This document shows positions 23,222 through 36,129 of a DNA stretch of 64,000 nucleotides, piece by piece. The notes under the pieces were generated by a model, which was not told the DNA's origin, searched no databases, and saw nothing but the letters and a program-made list of their open reading frames with translations. The position numbers and the translations under genes are program-made. The DNA is taken from positions 837,469 through 901,468 of the forward strand of contig PCDI01000013.1 of the NCBI GenBank assembly GCA_002778195.1. Direction: 5' to 3'. Origin of the DNA: Raffaelea ambrosiae (Eukaryota > Ascomycota > Sordariomycetes > Ophiostomatales > Ophiostomataceae). Numbering within the stretch: the stretch's first letter is position 1; every line of letters starts with the position of its first letter.

Positions 23222-26200
23222 GCTGGACAAAGAAGGGAAATGCAGAAAATGCTGGGGAGCTGTCGCGGACGACGAAACTAGTTCTCGGGAAAGCGCTTCG
23301 GGCGAGCAATAAAGCAAGAAATGCAGAAGGCCGACGTGTAAGTCGAGGGAGGGTCCTGGAATATTTATTCACGGTCGGCCAACAGCTCGCAAGTGACGGG
23401 GAGCAGCTGGGTCGCAAAGAAAACCCGGGGCGTCTGTCTTCCCTTGTTCACTGAAGCTCGTTGTGAACCCGGCGAGGAAAGCTGTCAAAGTACTTCAAGT
23501 GCTTCAAAGTGTTCTTGTCGGCCCTGCGAGCAGGTTGCAGAAAGCGGCTCTGCTGGTGACTCTTCTTGCCCAGGTCAGTTGTCTTTTGACGTTTTGAGTT
23601 TGGGGGACGTTGAACAGACGCCCGTTGCAGTTGGGGACCAGCGCTGGATTCGCTTGTCAGACGGGTTGCTGCAGTGGAACCGCGACTTTTTTCAAAGAGA
23701 CAACAGGGCAGCAGGAACGGGTGCGGCATCCGGCAAGTGTGTGAAGTTACAGAGACGTGGTGTGGCCATCCCGAACGAGAAGGGTCATGGGAGAAGAGAA
23801 GAAAAAAAGAAACCGGAAAGCAGATGTTTTGCTTGGGATTATAAAACAGGAAGTCGCGAGAGAGAGAGAGAAGGGCAGGAAGGAACTCAGCCTACGCCAC
23901 CGAACGCAGGGCCGACCTAAGCTGGAAAGAGGCACCGACCACAACGGCAAAGCCACCCAAAGCCTTTCGGTCAGCCGAAACAGGAAAGAGGGGTGGGATT
24001 AATTATGCCCGGGGTTTTGGGAGGCGTGGGTCTATGAGGACAAGCAGCCAATTGCAGGCCAGTGGGGGATGCTCCTCAGCAACACGTGCCCGGCGGCTTT
24101 TCTCAACGGCTCAGCATCCTGGTTCTGCCAGTATGGGCCCATCATCCCTTTGCCCAAGGAGCAATGGCAAGGCTGTGGAAATTCCAACCAACAACTATCG
24201 CGTGGGAAGGACGAGCGTCTGACGAATAAGGAATCTACGGCATGCTTGGTGGCAAGCTCGCTCTGTTGAGCAGAGCAAAGGAAAATCAGGTTGTACCATA
24301 CATGAGACAAGAGAGACAGCGTTTACAATATTGTTGTCTGGAAAGGCAGTTGCCAGTCCGTTGGCGTTGGCAGGCCGCATCGACATCGGCCGTTGTGGCT
24401 ATTCTTTGGTGGCATATCAGCCTCGACCATGGAGCTGCGTAGTGTTTGTCGCGCACAGTGCCCGCCCCGTCCTGTTCACCTCTCTAGCGTGCCGCGCCAT
24501 AGCACTCCTTCACCTTACGCCACTGGTCAAGGCCCTTTCTCACCAGCACGGTGGCTTCAAAGACTTCACTTGCTTCTAAAGATTGATAGATGTTCATACA
24601 TGTTCATAAAAATGTTCTTAAATGTTTGTCCGTATTAGTCCCGTTGACGCACTTGGATCTACGCCAGCAGGGTGGACGGGACGGGTTGTCTAGACCCTTG
24701 TATTTTTCTTCCACACGAACGATAATAAAGAAGTTGACCATCTTGCGCACGGAACAGGCACAGAGGTAGGCAAATTTGTGGTTTCGTTGAGCCGACTGGA
24801 CGAGCAGTTCAAAGTATTGAGGAGATGCATAAGAATAAGCATGGCCCAGCGTGAATGTACAAACAAAGGAGATATTTCAGAGCAGCTGGCAGTTCCAACA
24901 AATTGTGGCTTCACAATCGACCTTTTTGAGGTCTTGCTCTTTTCTTACCTTTGCAGCTGGGAAAGGGTGTCAAGCAGGTCCAAGCGAGAGCCAGGAAACA
25001 TGCGCCTTTTCAACTGTAGTGAGACTTCTGAGTGTGTCCCATCGCCTCTATTGCTTCGTGTTTCTGCCTCGAGAAGTGAGGACAAGCAATTTTGCGTGCA
25101 TGTTGTGGTTGAAAGAAGAGGAAGAAAATTTGTCGAAATTATTTTCGGTCCGTTGTTTTATCCACCAGTGTGTGGTCACGTGCCCTTTCTGTCACATGAC
25201 AGGGGCTCCATCTCGCCCATAAATATTCTATCCAGATTTTCGACGCGGTTTATCTTTTCTCTTTCTTCTTCACACTTTTTACCACGCACGATTAATCAAC
25301 CGATTGTGAATCGCCCACTCATTGTCGGTCATATTTGCGTGCCAGACGAACTGGACTTGTATCCCCCACCTATGATTCGGGGTAGTGGCCGATGGGCTTT
25401 TGCCCAACCAAAATGTCGGCCTTCCACAGAATTTCCTTTCTTGTAAGGGCGTTTCAACCCGGGAGAGGCGAGGGGGGCTTTCCAACATTGCCTTATTTCA
25501 TATGAGTTGTTGTCTTTTGTGTTAATGCTCGTTCATACTGGGCACTCTACCCAGAGCCGAAGCTCATCTCTAGCCTCCGGACTGCCAAATAAGCCGTGCC
25601 TCGCCCCTGCCTATGGGGGTGTGAGGTTCTGCGTCTTCCCGTCTGGGTCGCCACGAAAGAAAGTGACAGACATGGAATAGTCCATCGTACTCGCGACCGG
25701 TCAGTGAACATTGTTGTTACTGTTACAATTACACCGCCGCGTCAGAGGTGGGTGATTTTCTACGTAGCCAAGTGGCTTTGCACCTGGATGGATTGTTTGC
25801 GTGTACCAGCGTAATTTTTACCACCCGCTGTTTTTTTTTTGTTTTTGTTTTTCTCGTGTGTATTTTTTCTCGCCGTGCTTGTGACTGTTTCATGCCATAT
25901 CACGGCCCAATGGTGGTCAGAGTTTCGGCTCTTTCTTCTCGATTTTCTCCTCGTCTGCTTCAACTCCGAATTGTCTCAAGTCTCGAGTCTTGGCTTGGCT
26001 CTCCAGCCCTTTTCCCGTGGTCTCTTGACCTGTCTTGTGCTGCCGACTCGCCGCTTCCACTTGCCTTAATTTCTATCATATTTTTTGCCCCGTGCTCTAG
26101 CCTCATGGCCGGGGACAGCCTCATGGCCTGGGACATAGGCTTCCCACAGACTGGTGAATTTGGAAGGCAAGGTGGGGGTCGAAGAAAAAGAAACAAAATA

Positions 26201-29200
26201 ATGCGAAACAAGCGAGCGGCCGATTGCATATGTTCTGCCGCGATCAGACAATGCACGGATGCACTGGGGACGGCCCCAGGACTGTTGGGCTGGCCTGCGC
26301 TGCCCGGGACGCATCCCCCGGCTTCCGCGAAGGATGTCGTCGAACGGGCTGGCCTATCAGCTTGCGGCCGTGGTGCTGCAGCGTTCCCAAGCGGATGCCT
26401 TGCGAGCGACGTCGTGATGCTCGGGACGTGCGACTTCTAATTAGGAAACAAGGAAGAATGGTAATTGCGAGGCGAGAAGGGCCGTTTCGGCCAAAACAGG
26501 GTTGGGCTGCTGTCCCAGGCCATCCTCCTGCAATCCTGGCAGGTGGCACACGTCTGCTTTGTCGGTTTCTTTTCTGTCTTGTCTCCGTTGTTGCACACGC
26601 AACTCGTCGAAGATGCCGCTTCTCTCCCATGTCCTTGCCACCCCACCCCTTCCCCAGTTTGTCTTGCTGTTTGTTCTGCTGCTGACAGATGCCCCCCCCG
26701 CTGACTCGACTCGAGCCGTCCCGCAGCGGATATTTTCTCTGGTGGCATCGAACTCCTGCATCAGACCAGTGGTAGCCGAGCAGTGCTGTGCTCTTGCTGC
26801 TGTCATAAGTCGGCTGGGGGGAAACATACGATCCCACACGCCTGGGTGCAAGCGGCCCTGCATCGATGGCCGGCTCTGGCTGATTATGGAGTGGGAAGCG
26901 ACGCAGCGGGAAGGGACGAGAGTCCGAGAGTCTTGGACCTGTCCCATCCCTATGCCGGCAGTGCCGCCCTTTTCATTGGACGGACGGCTGCTCGCATTGT
27001 TGTTGTGTGGTCGTGTGTGGTTGATGGCCAGCACCATCGTCGTCGGCACACAGGCCAGCAAACTAGATCCTGACGTACCCTGGTCTGATCGTTTTGGCTC
27101 TGTGCATCATTGTTGTCACGACGCTGATCAGGGAGGCGGTCAGCACGCACTCTCAGCTGTCTCGGCCACAAGACTCCTACGCCGAACAAGGAAGTTGGCA
27201 GAGCCCCTACTCTGTAGGGGACAGACTGGCAAGGGAACACCGGTTATCTTCGCCCTCCGGTCTCGCCTACCCTACACATCAGGAGCTAAGAGACAGCGTC
27301 GTGCCATGGCAAAAGTGGGAAGGAGCGATGCTATCGCAGCCTCCCTCTGGGACGCACATATAAAGCGCTTCCCTCTGCTCGTCTGTCCCTGTCCTCATTT
27401 TATTCTCGCTTATCTAGTGTGGTGAAATGAAACGACTCATGCCCTTCATGCCCAAGCACACACTTGCAGACAAACTATATATTGCATGCTTTCTTCAGAC
27501 TCTTTCCTCTTTTTCTCTGCTCCGATATCTCTGCTGCTCTCCTTCTTCCAAGTTTTTCTACTCGTCAACTCATATTGGTCACGTCCAGCCCTTCTCGAAG
27601 CCTGTCTGCATTTTGTTTCCATCCTTGGGGTTGAGAAACAACCTCCCTGTGGGCTTTGTACCACGGTTTGCACGTTGTCTACCCGCTAGAGTCTCCCGTC
27701 GGCGACGGCCAGCGGCTGAAACGGGCCACGCGGGAGCTCGTCTTCGGCATTCGCCCAGCGCATCTGATAGCCAGAATCGCATTTGCATACGACGGCTCTG
27801 TTGCAAAAGTCAGAAAAGGACTGCTTCCAGAAACTACCGCCATGTCGATCTCGACCTTCGATGGAGAGAATTTTCTGGTCCTAGAGGACAAAGGCAACAG
27901 TGGAGGATCCAAGGGTGGCAAGGCGACGCCACAGCCAGTCGACCCGTGTATGATGCCATTTCTCTTTTCGATCGTGTCTGTCCCTTCAATCCGGCAATGT
28001 CTGATCACACGGCCCGCGGGCATGTGAGATACACCAAAAGCAAAGAAGACAGCACACCGGAAATGCAAGAACGTCTGGCTGGCATTCCTGGCAGCATCTT
28101 TTCCCGGTCATCTGACTCGGATCTGATAATTTGCTGCGAGGTTATTCCTATCGGCACTTATTGCTTCTCCGATGTTGCCCTCCTATCCACAGACCAAGCC
28201 AAAGCACCCCTTTCCCTCTTCTGCGGACCCCAGCGTTGCGGGTGCAGCGGGTCCTACCTCGTTTCTCTCTCTTGTCTCCCTGGCCCTCTCTCTTCCGTCG
28301 CACCAAGTCTTGCCGGACAGTGCTGCTGTTTATATGCATTTGACGCTCCTTCTGGTTACACATACATCTGACCATTTCCCCATGTTCCCCGAGTCTGCCC
28401 AATGGAAGACCCTCTTCTTGCCTTTGGTTTTGCGGTTCCATGATGTTGCGTTCATTGCTAACCTCGTTTTGGGTAGTCTACGGCAAGTGACCACTTCTGC
28501 CCAACTCATTCGCCCTCCAAGCTGTGTTCCCCAGTGGCGGGGGTATCTGGAATTGATGATGACGTGCCAGGCCTGGTCATTTGGAACATGCAGGACCTGT
28601 TCCCTGACTTTGGATCTCCCATCTTGTTTCTGCACTCTTTACTATCCCGAGCTTTTTTTTTTGTCTTTGAGTGTTTCATATATCCTCCCGCGCTACTGTC
28701 AGAGATAACGAGGATGTCGTCACTTACCACGAGGTAGGATGACGCATCCATGTGTGGTCTGGATATCTACATGATTTTATGATATATACGTATACATATA
28801 TATATGAGCTATTCCCTCGGCAGTATTGCGCTTCGTGTCCTCCGCATTTTCCCGTCCAAGCGCTCCATCTGTAACACGGCCCTAGTCACTGAACCAGTTG
28901 ATCTTCAATGGTAGCTGCAAGAGACTGCTGTACTAGCGGACATGTATTTGAAGGATTTGTCTGACTCGCCCTATTCCTTGGTTTAGAGCTAGCTCGCCCC
29001 TCAAAACATAGGCCACGGGACTATGGTCGTGTGTTATTTTGTCTGCAGCGTCCAAGAGGAAGGCAACCGGTGCCGATGAAGCTGACACGACCACGCATGC
29101 GAATTTGTGAGCATTTTTGTCTCAGCAATCGTGAAAGCTGAGAGATAAGAGTAGAGCAGAGAGCTCAAGCAAAGGTGGGAGAGCGGGAAACGGTGAATAA

Positions 29201-30856
29201 GATGGGGGGCCAGTAAGAAGAATCAGATGGGGGCAACTGTGGGGGGGAACGAGCAAGATATGGACAAGCAAAGGGGAGGCGTGTGAGGGAGTACAGGACG
29301 CCTTGTACGCTGGTTACTCTGGAGCACGTCTTTTCGCTGCGGACCGGTTTTCTCGATGCAGCTGCTAGGCGGTCAGAGAAAGAGAGGTGAATGACCAAGA
29401 GTCCAGCGCAAGAGTCCCCAACCCATCCGCTTCCCAATTCACGATATTCCAATTCATGTGCGTGTTGGTCACACAATATGGATACATCGCTGTGTCTTAT
29501 TCGGAACCACTGTTCCTCTTGCTGTCACCTTACCGATGAACGAGACATCCCTGCAAGAGGCATGGTCGTCTTTGCGAGTGCAAAGGAAGGTGCATCAGAT
29601 GAAGTGGATAGAGAACGGAATTTGCCCTGTCGCATGTTTCTGGATGCAGGCATGATACGGCCTTTGAATATTGGACACCTCTAGTTGCACGATAAGGTGG
29701 ATGGGATTCCGAGAAGGCACAAGCCTGGACACTAAAAAAAAAAAAAAACTTGTGTGTCCGAGTCTGCCTCATTTGAAATATGGACAGAACAAGAACGGAG
29801 GACGAAGTGAAACCCCTCCCCCAAGAAAAAAAAAAACAGGGTGGAGATGAGGGTCGCAGTGGGCTACGCGGGCCCCGAAGGTAACAAGGCATTGTCCTTG
29901 TTGCATGGGCTTTCTTGGAGGTCGCACAATAGACACCGTCAGTAGTGTCTTGTCTGCTTCTTCATTTCAGGAACGTTTTCTCTCCTCACCTGTGGGATGT
30001 GACAAGATATTTCTTGGGGGGTTCTGTCCCCGTCTGACGACAGTTGAATGTTCCTGGGTTGACAGTATTTCTTCCAACTCATTGGCACACTGCCCCCTAT
30101 TTCTCTTCGCCCCATCTACCTTCCCTTGCAACGTATTACCGTGCGGCGGGATCCAACCTCAGGAACGAGCACGTTGCGATATGTGTTGTTGGTGCTTCTC
30201 GCCAACCATCGAGCATGCCTAAAGGGGGGCGTCGTCATGTCCCCTTGCGTGGGAGGCCATGAGGCATTGTGGAATGGTATGAAACAGGGGCAGAAGAGAC
30301 GTGAGAGAACGAGAAGGAAGGACTGCAGTCGAATGTTATTTTCGGGAAGGACCAAGTTGCAACGGTGACGACGTCATTGCGCGAGTAGGGCAGAATCCCA
30401 ACGTGTATGGGCTCGTCGTGTTCTACCTTTGTGGGGGTGCTCTCGCTCTTCCTGATCAAAGAAGCGAGAAGTCCAGGTTCATTGGAAGAGTAAACTAATT
30501 CACTTCGAGTTCACTTCCGTCTCTCAGAACAGAATGATGCGAACAAACTCGGGGGGGGGGGGGTTATACCTCGTAAAGCCAAGCATCATCAGTGCTTAAT
30601 TGACCCTACTATTATACAGTGGCTAGTCATTGGAAGGAGTGAAAACGATCAAAAAGCAAAAGAGCAAAATGACAACTCTCTTGATTCTTCAATGAACAAA
30701 ACAAACAAAACAAAAAAAACGCCGACCAAGATCCCATTCGTCTCCCTCCTTCCTCTGTTTTTGCCCCAGTAACAAAACAAAAAGAAATCCTTCTCTGGTA
30801 TACTGATTGACTACCGTCCTCACTAAAAAAAAAATCAAGAAACACCCCCCTCTCGA
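23222..30856. other. 7.6 kb gene-poor region
   Basis: No gene is supported between the Zn2Cys6 regulator and HAT1, both on the minus strand. The longest clean ATG frame is 27427-28371 (314 codons), preceded by a TATA-like ATATAAAG at 27358-27365. It has no recognisable domain and is treated as a candidate only. An AT-rich patch lies near 28770-28810. A run of G occurs at 30551-30563. The stretch just upstream of 23221 is presumably the long promoter or leader of the regulator. Confidence 0.5.
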
Positions 30857-31807
30857 CTATGCCTCCCCGTCGACACGAGCCTTCTTGGTCGACGAGTCCG
30901 TCTCATTGCCATCATCGTCTAGCTTCCGCTTCCCGCTCGTAGCCGCTGTGAGTGCTGGCGGTGATGCTGCTGCTGGTTCTGGTGCTGATGCTGCTGGCGC
31001 TGCAGCCACCACCACCGTCGTTGGCTTGTCCACAGCCAGCCTCGCGCGGCTCTCAAACATGCTCAGGATGCGCGCATACTCTAGCTCGACGCTCACCAGC
31101 GTCTCCTCCAGCTTGTCGATCCGCTGCCCGCGCTCCAGCTGCCCCAGGATCTCCTTGTTGTGCCGGTACAGCCGCTGCTTCACAAACAGCCGCCACAGCT
31201 TGTACTCGTGCTGCTGCTCCTTGGTGGCGGGCGCAAGGGCGGCCTTCTTGCCCTTGCTTCCGTTCCGCTGGCCGTTTGTGCCAGCAGCCCCCCCTTCGTC
31301 TTCTCCGTCTTCTTCGTCTTCCTCCTCCTCCAGGGTGGGCCGCACGGCAGGGGCGAGCTTCTGCATCAGGTACATCTCCACGAGACGGTGGAACTGCCGG
31401 GGCGCGATCTTGGCCTGCCGGCGCAGCGTCTCGAGGGCGGCCGTGTCGACAATGTTCTTGGGCGAGGGCCCGGTCTTGGGGATGGCGACGCTGGTGTCGA
31501 TGCGGACCGCCTGGGCAAACGCGGGCATGTGGTGGGACAGATGGGCCAGGTCGGCGAGGTCGCGGACGTCGTCAAAGGCCTCGTTGGGGTCCTCGACGGT
31601 CAGCTCCACCGTCTGGGGCTCGTGCCGGTACAGGTCGTAGATGGCGCTGTACAGGCGGCCGGCGTGGCCCTTGCCCTGGAAGGGCGGCAGGATGACAAAC
31701 TGGGACAGGCGCGAGCGGCAGGGGAGTTGGGCGCAGAGCGCAAAGGCGCTGTCGGTGGGGGGGAGGGTCAGCTCGGTTCCTGCCGATCCTGCCGACCCTG
31801 CCGCCGC

Positions 31808-31839
<32 letters not shown>

Positions 31840-32713
31840 TCATGGTGGCCACGGGTAGCAAGAAGCGGTAGACGGTCGAGTAGCCGGCAAACTCGTACTC
31901 GTACTGGTCGGCGGCGCCCGCCTTCTGGCGTGTGCGGTACAGGAAGAAGACAGTCCAGCGGTCGGCCGGGTCGCTCGACAACAGGCCGTCGGTGTGGATC
32001 AGGGTGCCGCCCTCGATGAAGAGCGGGACGAGGATCTGGATGCGGTTGACGAGCTGCTTGACGGCCGGGTCGGCGAGACTGCCCTTCCGGATCTCGTAGC
32101 GGCCGTCGCTGCACTGGAACGTCTGGAGAGTCTGGCCCGGCGGCGTGTAGTCGGAGGCGGCGGTGTGCTTGACGGCCTCTTCAAACTCGGAGGACTTTTG
32201 GAACGCGACTAATACAGTGTACTTGTTAGGGAGAGGCGGCGGGCCAGAGAGGAGAACTTGGCGAGGGAGCAAACAAAAAAAAATAAGAAAGAAAGAAAAG
32301 AAACGTACCCGGCGGAAGAAAGTCCTCCAGGACGGTGGGGATGTCTGTGGGCTCGTTCTCGCCGACGACCTTGAGCTTGTCCGAGTATCCAACGTGCAGG
32401 TTGGGGCGCATGTCGGAGGCATGGTAGCGCAGCTGGATGCGCAGGTCCTGGTAGCCAAAGATGGTCTCCTCGTTGCCAAAGATGGAGTACGTGAACTTGG
32501 GGTGGAAGGAGGCGATGGACCGCAGGCCGATCGGGGCGGCATGGACGAGGCTGATCTCGACTGCCTCGTTGGCGTTCGAGACCCCTATCGAGGGTGCGTG
32601 TCAGCTGGGGAAAAAAAGTTGCCTCGCAATCCAAAATGAAAAAGGGCCCTGTCTCAGCATCGCCAATGTCCTTCAAGTCGGGCTCACATACATTCGTCGT
32701 AGGAGTGCTCCAT
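30857..32713 (-). CDS. HAT1: Histone acetyltransferase type B catalytic subunit
   Basis: Acetylates newly made histone H4 (K5/K12 in known orthologues) with acetyl-CoA, normally in complex with the Hat2/RbAp48 WD40 protein. Minus-strand exons are 32713-32692, 32584-32309 and 32208-30857, giving 549 residues. The introns are 107 and 100 nt with CTGAC and CTAAC branch sites, and both joins keep frame. The first coding exon has only 22 nt. The N-terminus reads MEHSYDEWVSNANEAVEISL, typical of fungal HAT1. The acetyl-CoA motif QGKGHAG is present, followed by VEDPNEAFDDVRDL, conserved in the family. It is longer than yeast Hat1 (about 374 residues) because of a Ser/Ala-rich insert before the acetyl-CoA motif, an acidic Gly/Asn linker, and an Ala/Pro tail with a KRKLDDDGNE...KKAR nuclear-localisation-like end. 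Confidence 0.95.
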
Positions 32714-33635
32714 CGTGCCGAAGATGGCCTCACGAGGCGCAGTTCGTGGTTTTGGTTTCTATAGGAATGCAGCTGGTGCGATCTGTTGCAGACGGCGTCG
32801 TGGTTGCTAGGGTGGCTGTTGTTGTTGTTGTTGTTGTCTGTCTTGTGTCGGATACTGTTTTTCACGATCGCTCTCTCTGGTGTCTGAGCTTGATTTTGGA
32901 AACGCGCTCGCGCCACGCAAAAAAAGGCGACAGGGCGCGTTGAGAGGGTCCTCCTCTTAATGGGCGCGCACGGACTATGCCGTTGGATAGACCAGCTAGT
33001 AGTTACAAAGTAGTTGCAGACTCCCGCACTACTTCTCAGCCGCTAATCAGCCATGCTCTGCTGGCTTGGCTGCTTGCTCTTACCTGGGCAGGTCCCCACC
33101 CCAGGGAGCCAAGGGCTCCACTCTGGCTTGTTCAAGCCACCTAAACCAGGGGAAAAAAAAAAACCAAGCCGAGTCGCTCCTACCATTATTACCTACGCGG
33201 CGCACTTGCCAAAAGGGCAGAAAGAGAGAACATTTGCGTGTGCATCGTTGTAAAGAGCCACCATCCCGCCCCCCCAAAGTACCAAAAAGCACCAGCAATA
33301 GAACACCGCACGGTTCGTCCAACCAACACCGCGCTTCAACTCTCTGCGATCCGTCCCAAGGACAAGCCACCAGCGACAGCATAGAAGGGGTCCTAGGAAC
33401 ACAAGGCGACACGCAGACGGGCTGGGCCTTTTTTGCTTTTCCCGGCCTGCCGACGAAGAGTCCACGATCGTTTTTGCGCAACGCCGCAAATGCATCGGTG
33501 ACAGCCCTGTGGTCCTTTTTTTTTGTTTTGCTTTCTTTGTGTGCTCCCCTCGGGATCTCTCCTCGAGATATATCCATCCACTCGTTTTCTCTGGTCGCGG
33601 CCCCCATCGGTCTTGACGAAGCCCAGCCCGGCACA
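32714..33635. promoter_or_regulatory. Divergent promoter region, HAT1 and ZIP gene
   Basis: About 920 bases lie between the two divergent start codons. A GTT/AAC trinucleotide repeat lies at 32816-32836 close to HAT1. Clustered TAGT/ACTA motifs occur at about 32990-33045. No coding signal was seen. Confidence 0.55.
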
Positions 33636-35074
33636 ATGGGCGGGCTTCTGCTCCTGCTGGCACTCAGTGTACGTGTTCTTCCCCCCGCGTGGCATCCCTG
33701 GACTGTGCCTGGTTTTTTTTTCTTTTTTTCTTTTGAATCTTCTCGCTGACCTTTTGCCTGGGCATCTAGGCCGTGATGGCACTCGCGTATGTCTCCTCCC
33801 GTCGCTACTCGATCCGATCCCCTCCCCAATGCATCTTCCCCCTTCTAACACATAGACCGCAGCTCCTTCCTGGCCGGTGCGTTGCCATTGTCCATGACGC
33901 TGTCGCAATCACAGCTGCGGCTCGTTTCTAGCATAGGCGTGGGCATCCTCGTCGGCACGTCGCTCATTGTTATCATCCCTGAGGGCGTCGAGGCCATTGC
34001 CGCTACCGTGATCAACCCTGCGAGCGCCGCACCGGCCGGCCATGCCGCCAGCGTCGCGCGCCACCTCAACCGCTACAGCCTAGCACCGCCCCCAGCGGCC
34101 ATCGCCGCCCGCTCCCCGTCACCAGCCAGCCTGGCCCCCGCCGCGGGCAGCTTGTCCAACACGGTTGCGGCTCTCCTACCACGTGCCGACAACGGCGACA
34201 CGCTTGCGGTGCGGAACACCGAATTCGACGGGTCTCGGTCGGCACCGAAGAAATGGGCAGCCGTGAAGAAGGACAAGGAAGACGACGCTGCCGATGAGGA
34301 GGCCGTAGAGACCAAGAAGGACAAAGAAGAAGAAGAAGAAGAGCCGGCCGCTTCTGGAGGAAAGGACACGCAGGGAGTGGGATCCTCCGCGAAAGCGACA
34401 GACGACGAGACCAAACCAAAAGAAACGACCGAGGGGCACGGCGACGACCACGATGCAGACCACGCTCACGGTGGCCTGCCCACATTCTACATTGGCTTTG
34501 CCCTGGTCACGGGCTTTGTGTGCATGTTCTTGATCGACCGCCTGCCGCGCCACGCCGTCGACAAGCTGCAGTCCGCGCCCGCCACGCGCCACATCAGCCT
34601 CGACAACCTGGCCTCGTCCCATGCGCTGGGCGGCAACGGCGACGACGACGACGACGACGGCGACGGGGACCTGGAGGGCGAGGGTTTCCTGGGCTCGCTG
34701 ACCCCGACACCGCGGCAGTCGCGCGGCCTGGCCACGACCGTGGGTCTGGTCATCCACGCAGCCGCCGACGGCATTGCCATGGGCGCGTCGGCCACGACCG
34801 AGGACATGAAGCTGGGGCTGGTCATCTTTGTGGCGATAATGGTGCACAAGGCGCCGGCCGCGTTTGGACTGACGTCGGTACTGCTGAAGCACGGGCTGTC
34901 GAAGCGGGCTGCGCGCGGCCACCTCGTGGTCTTCTCTCTGGCGGCGCCGTTTGGGGCGCTGACGACGTACATTATCATCAAGCTGATCGGGGGCAGCAAC
35001 ATGGAGGGTGAGCGGGGCCAGTGGTGGACGGGCATGCTGCTGTTGTTTTCTGCCGGGACGTTTTTGTAAGTGAA

Positions 35075-35109
<35 letters not shown>

Positions 35110-35323
35110 TCCTGTCTTCTGACAAACTAGATACGTCGCTATGCAAGCTATGCAGGAGGAAAGCGGCGGGCACGACCACCACCCAATGCTAAGCAATGGG
35201 TACTCGGACTCGAGCAGCTCGGCAGCGGCGCGGAAACAGAACAAGCCGCAGATGCGGGACACGCTGGCGACGATTGGCGGCATGCTGCTGCCGCTCTTAA
35301 CACAGTTTGGACACCACCACTGA
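33636..35323 (+). CDS. ZIP-family zinc transporter, ZIP9-like
   Basis: Membrane transporter that moves zinc (possibly iron or manganese) into the cytosol; animal ZIP9 acts at the Golgi or trans-Golgi. Exons are 33636-33668, 33770-33786, 33863-35065 and 35131-35323, giving 481 residues. The second exon has only 17 nt, and all joins keep frame. The joined N-terminus forms the first membrane helix and continues into LAGALPLSMTLS, as in ZIP9. Family signatures are LRLVSSIGVGILVGTSLIVI, then VIHAAADGIAMGA (metal-binding H and D of helix IV), then MVHKAPAAFGL (helix V), then SAGTFLYVA near the end. A long cytosolic loop between helices carries a Lys/Glu-rich stretch and a His/Asp-rich motif (HGDDHDADHAHGG) that probably senses or binds zinc. 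The C-terminus ends in His residues. Confidence 0.93.
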
Positions 35324-36106
35324 CGGAGGGCAGAGGATTCGAGGTAACATAGTATACCACGGACAGTGTTTACAATTGTCCACATGGACACGCAACAGGG
35401 GATAGTTGTATATGGCTCTGGTCCTGCATGAAGCATCATGTCTTTTTTTTTGTCTTGTCCTTTTGTCATGAGTGTGTGGTCCTTTGCACCTCGGGGGTTT
35501 TTTTTTTGGTTCTGGCCACATTGTTCTATTTCATTTGCTTGCCATTCCTACTTCTTGTTCTCATGTGTATCTTATTATTGATGGTTTATGTTTTTTTTTT
35601 TTTTTTGTCATTGTCCTGCTCGGACGACATATTCAAAATTGGGGAGGAGGATAAGACTGGTATAAAGAAGGAAGACCAAGCAGGCAAAGCAAGCAAGCAA
35701 CGCTACCGACACGACTTGTTGTAAAAGTATTATACCTTAGGATAGCGGGTGTGTCCTCGGGGCGTCTGGGTTATTCCTTTTTTTCATGTTGTTCTTTTTT
35801 CTTTCTGTCTTGTTATGTATCTTGGGTACAAAGGTAGTTTTCCTGGTTTTCCAAAACGAAATATTCTCATGGCTTTGTTTCGTGGCTTTTTTACGCTTTT
35901 TCGTACTCTTTTTTTCTTCCGTCTCATTCTCGCACTCGCCCAAAAACAATACAGCCAAAAACGACGTATGCACGATCTCGCAGAAAAGACTGGTCTCGGG
36001 CTGAACGGCGGTTCACATGGCATTATTGGATTCATTTGGATCGCCTCATGGCTCAAGCCGATATCATGCCCCGTCTCCGTATGCACGTCACAAGGACCAA
36101 CCCTGT

Positions 36107-36129
36107 AACACACACACACACACACACAC
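36107..36129. repeat. AC dinucleotide microsatellite
   Basis: About eleven AC units lie in intergenic DNA downstream of the ZIP gene. Confidence 0.9.

Noticed and set aside
24778..25446. 222-codon plus-strand frame
   Set aside because: It opens at a GTG rather than an ATG, and no domain or splice context supports it.
26502..27425. 307-codon plus-strand frame in the 7.6 kb block
   Set aside because: It has no ATG at its start, no domain and an irregular composition.
30551..30563. G homopolymer
   Set aside because: A simple homopolymer in non-coding DNA with no associated structure; similar runs occur throughout the window.
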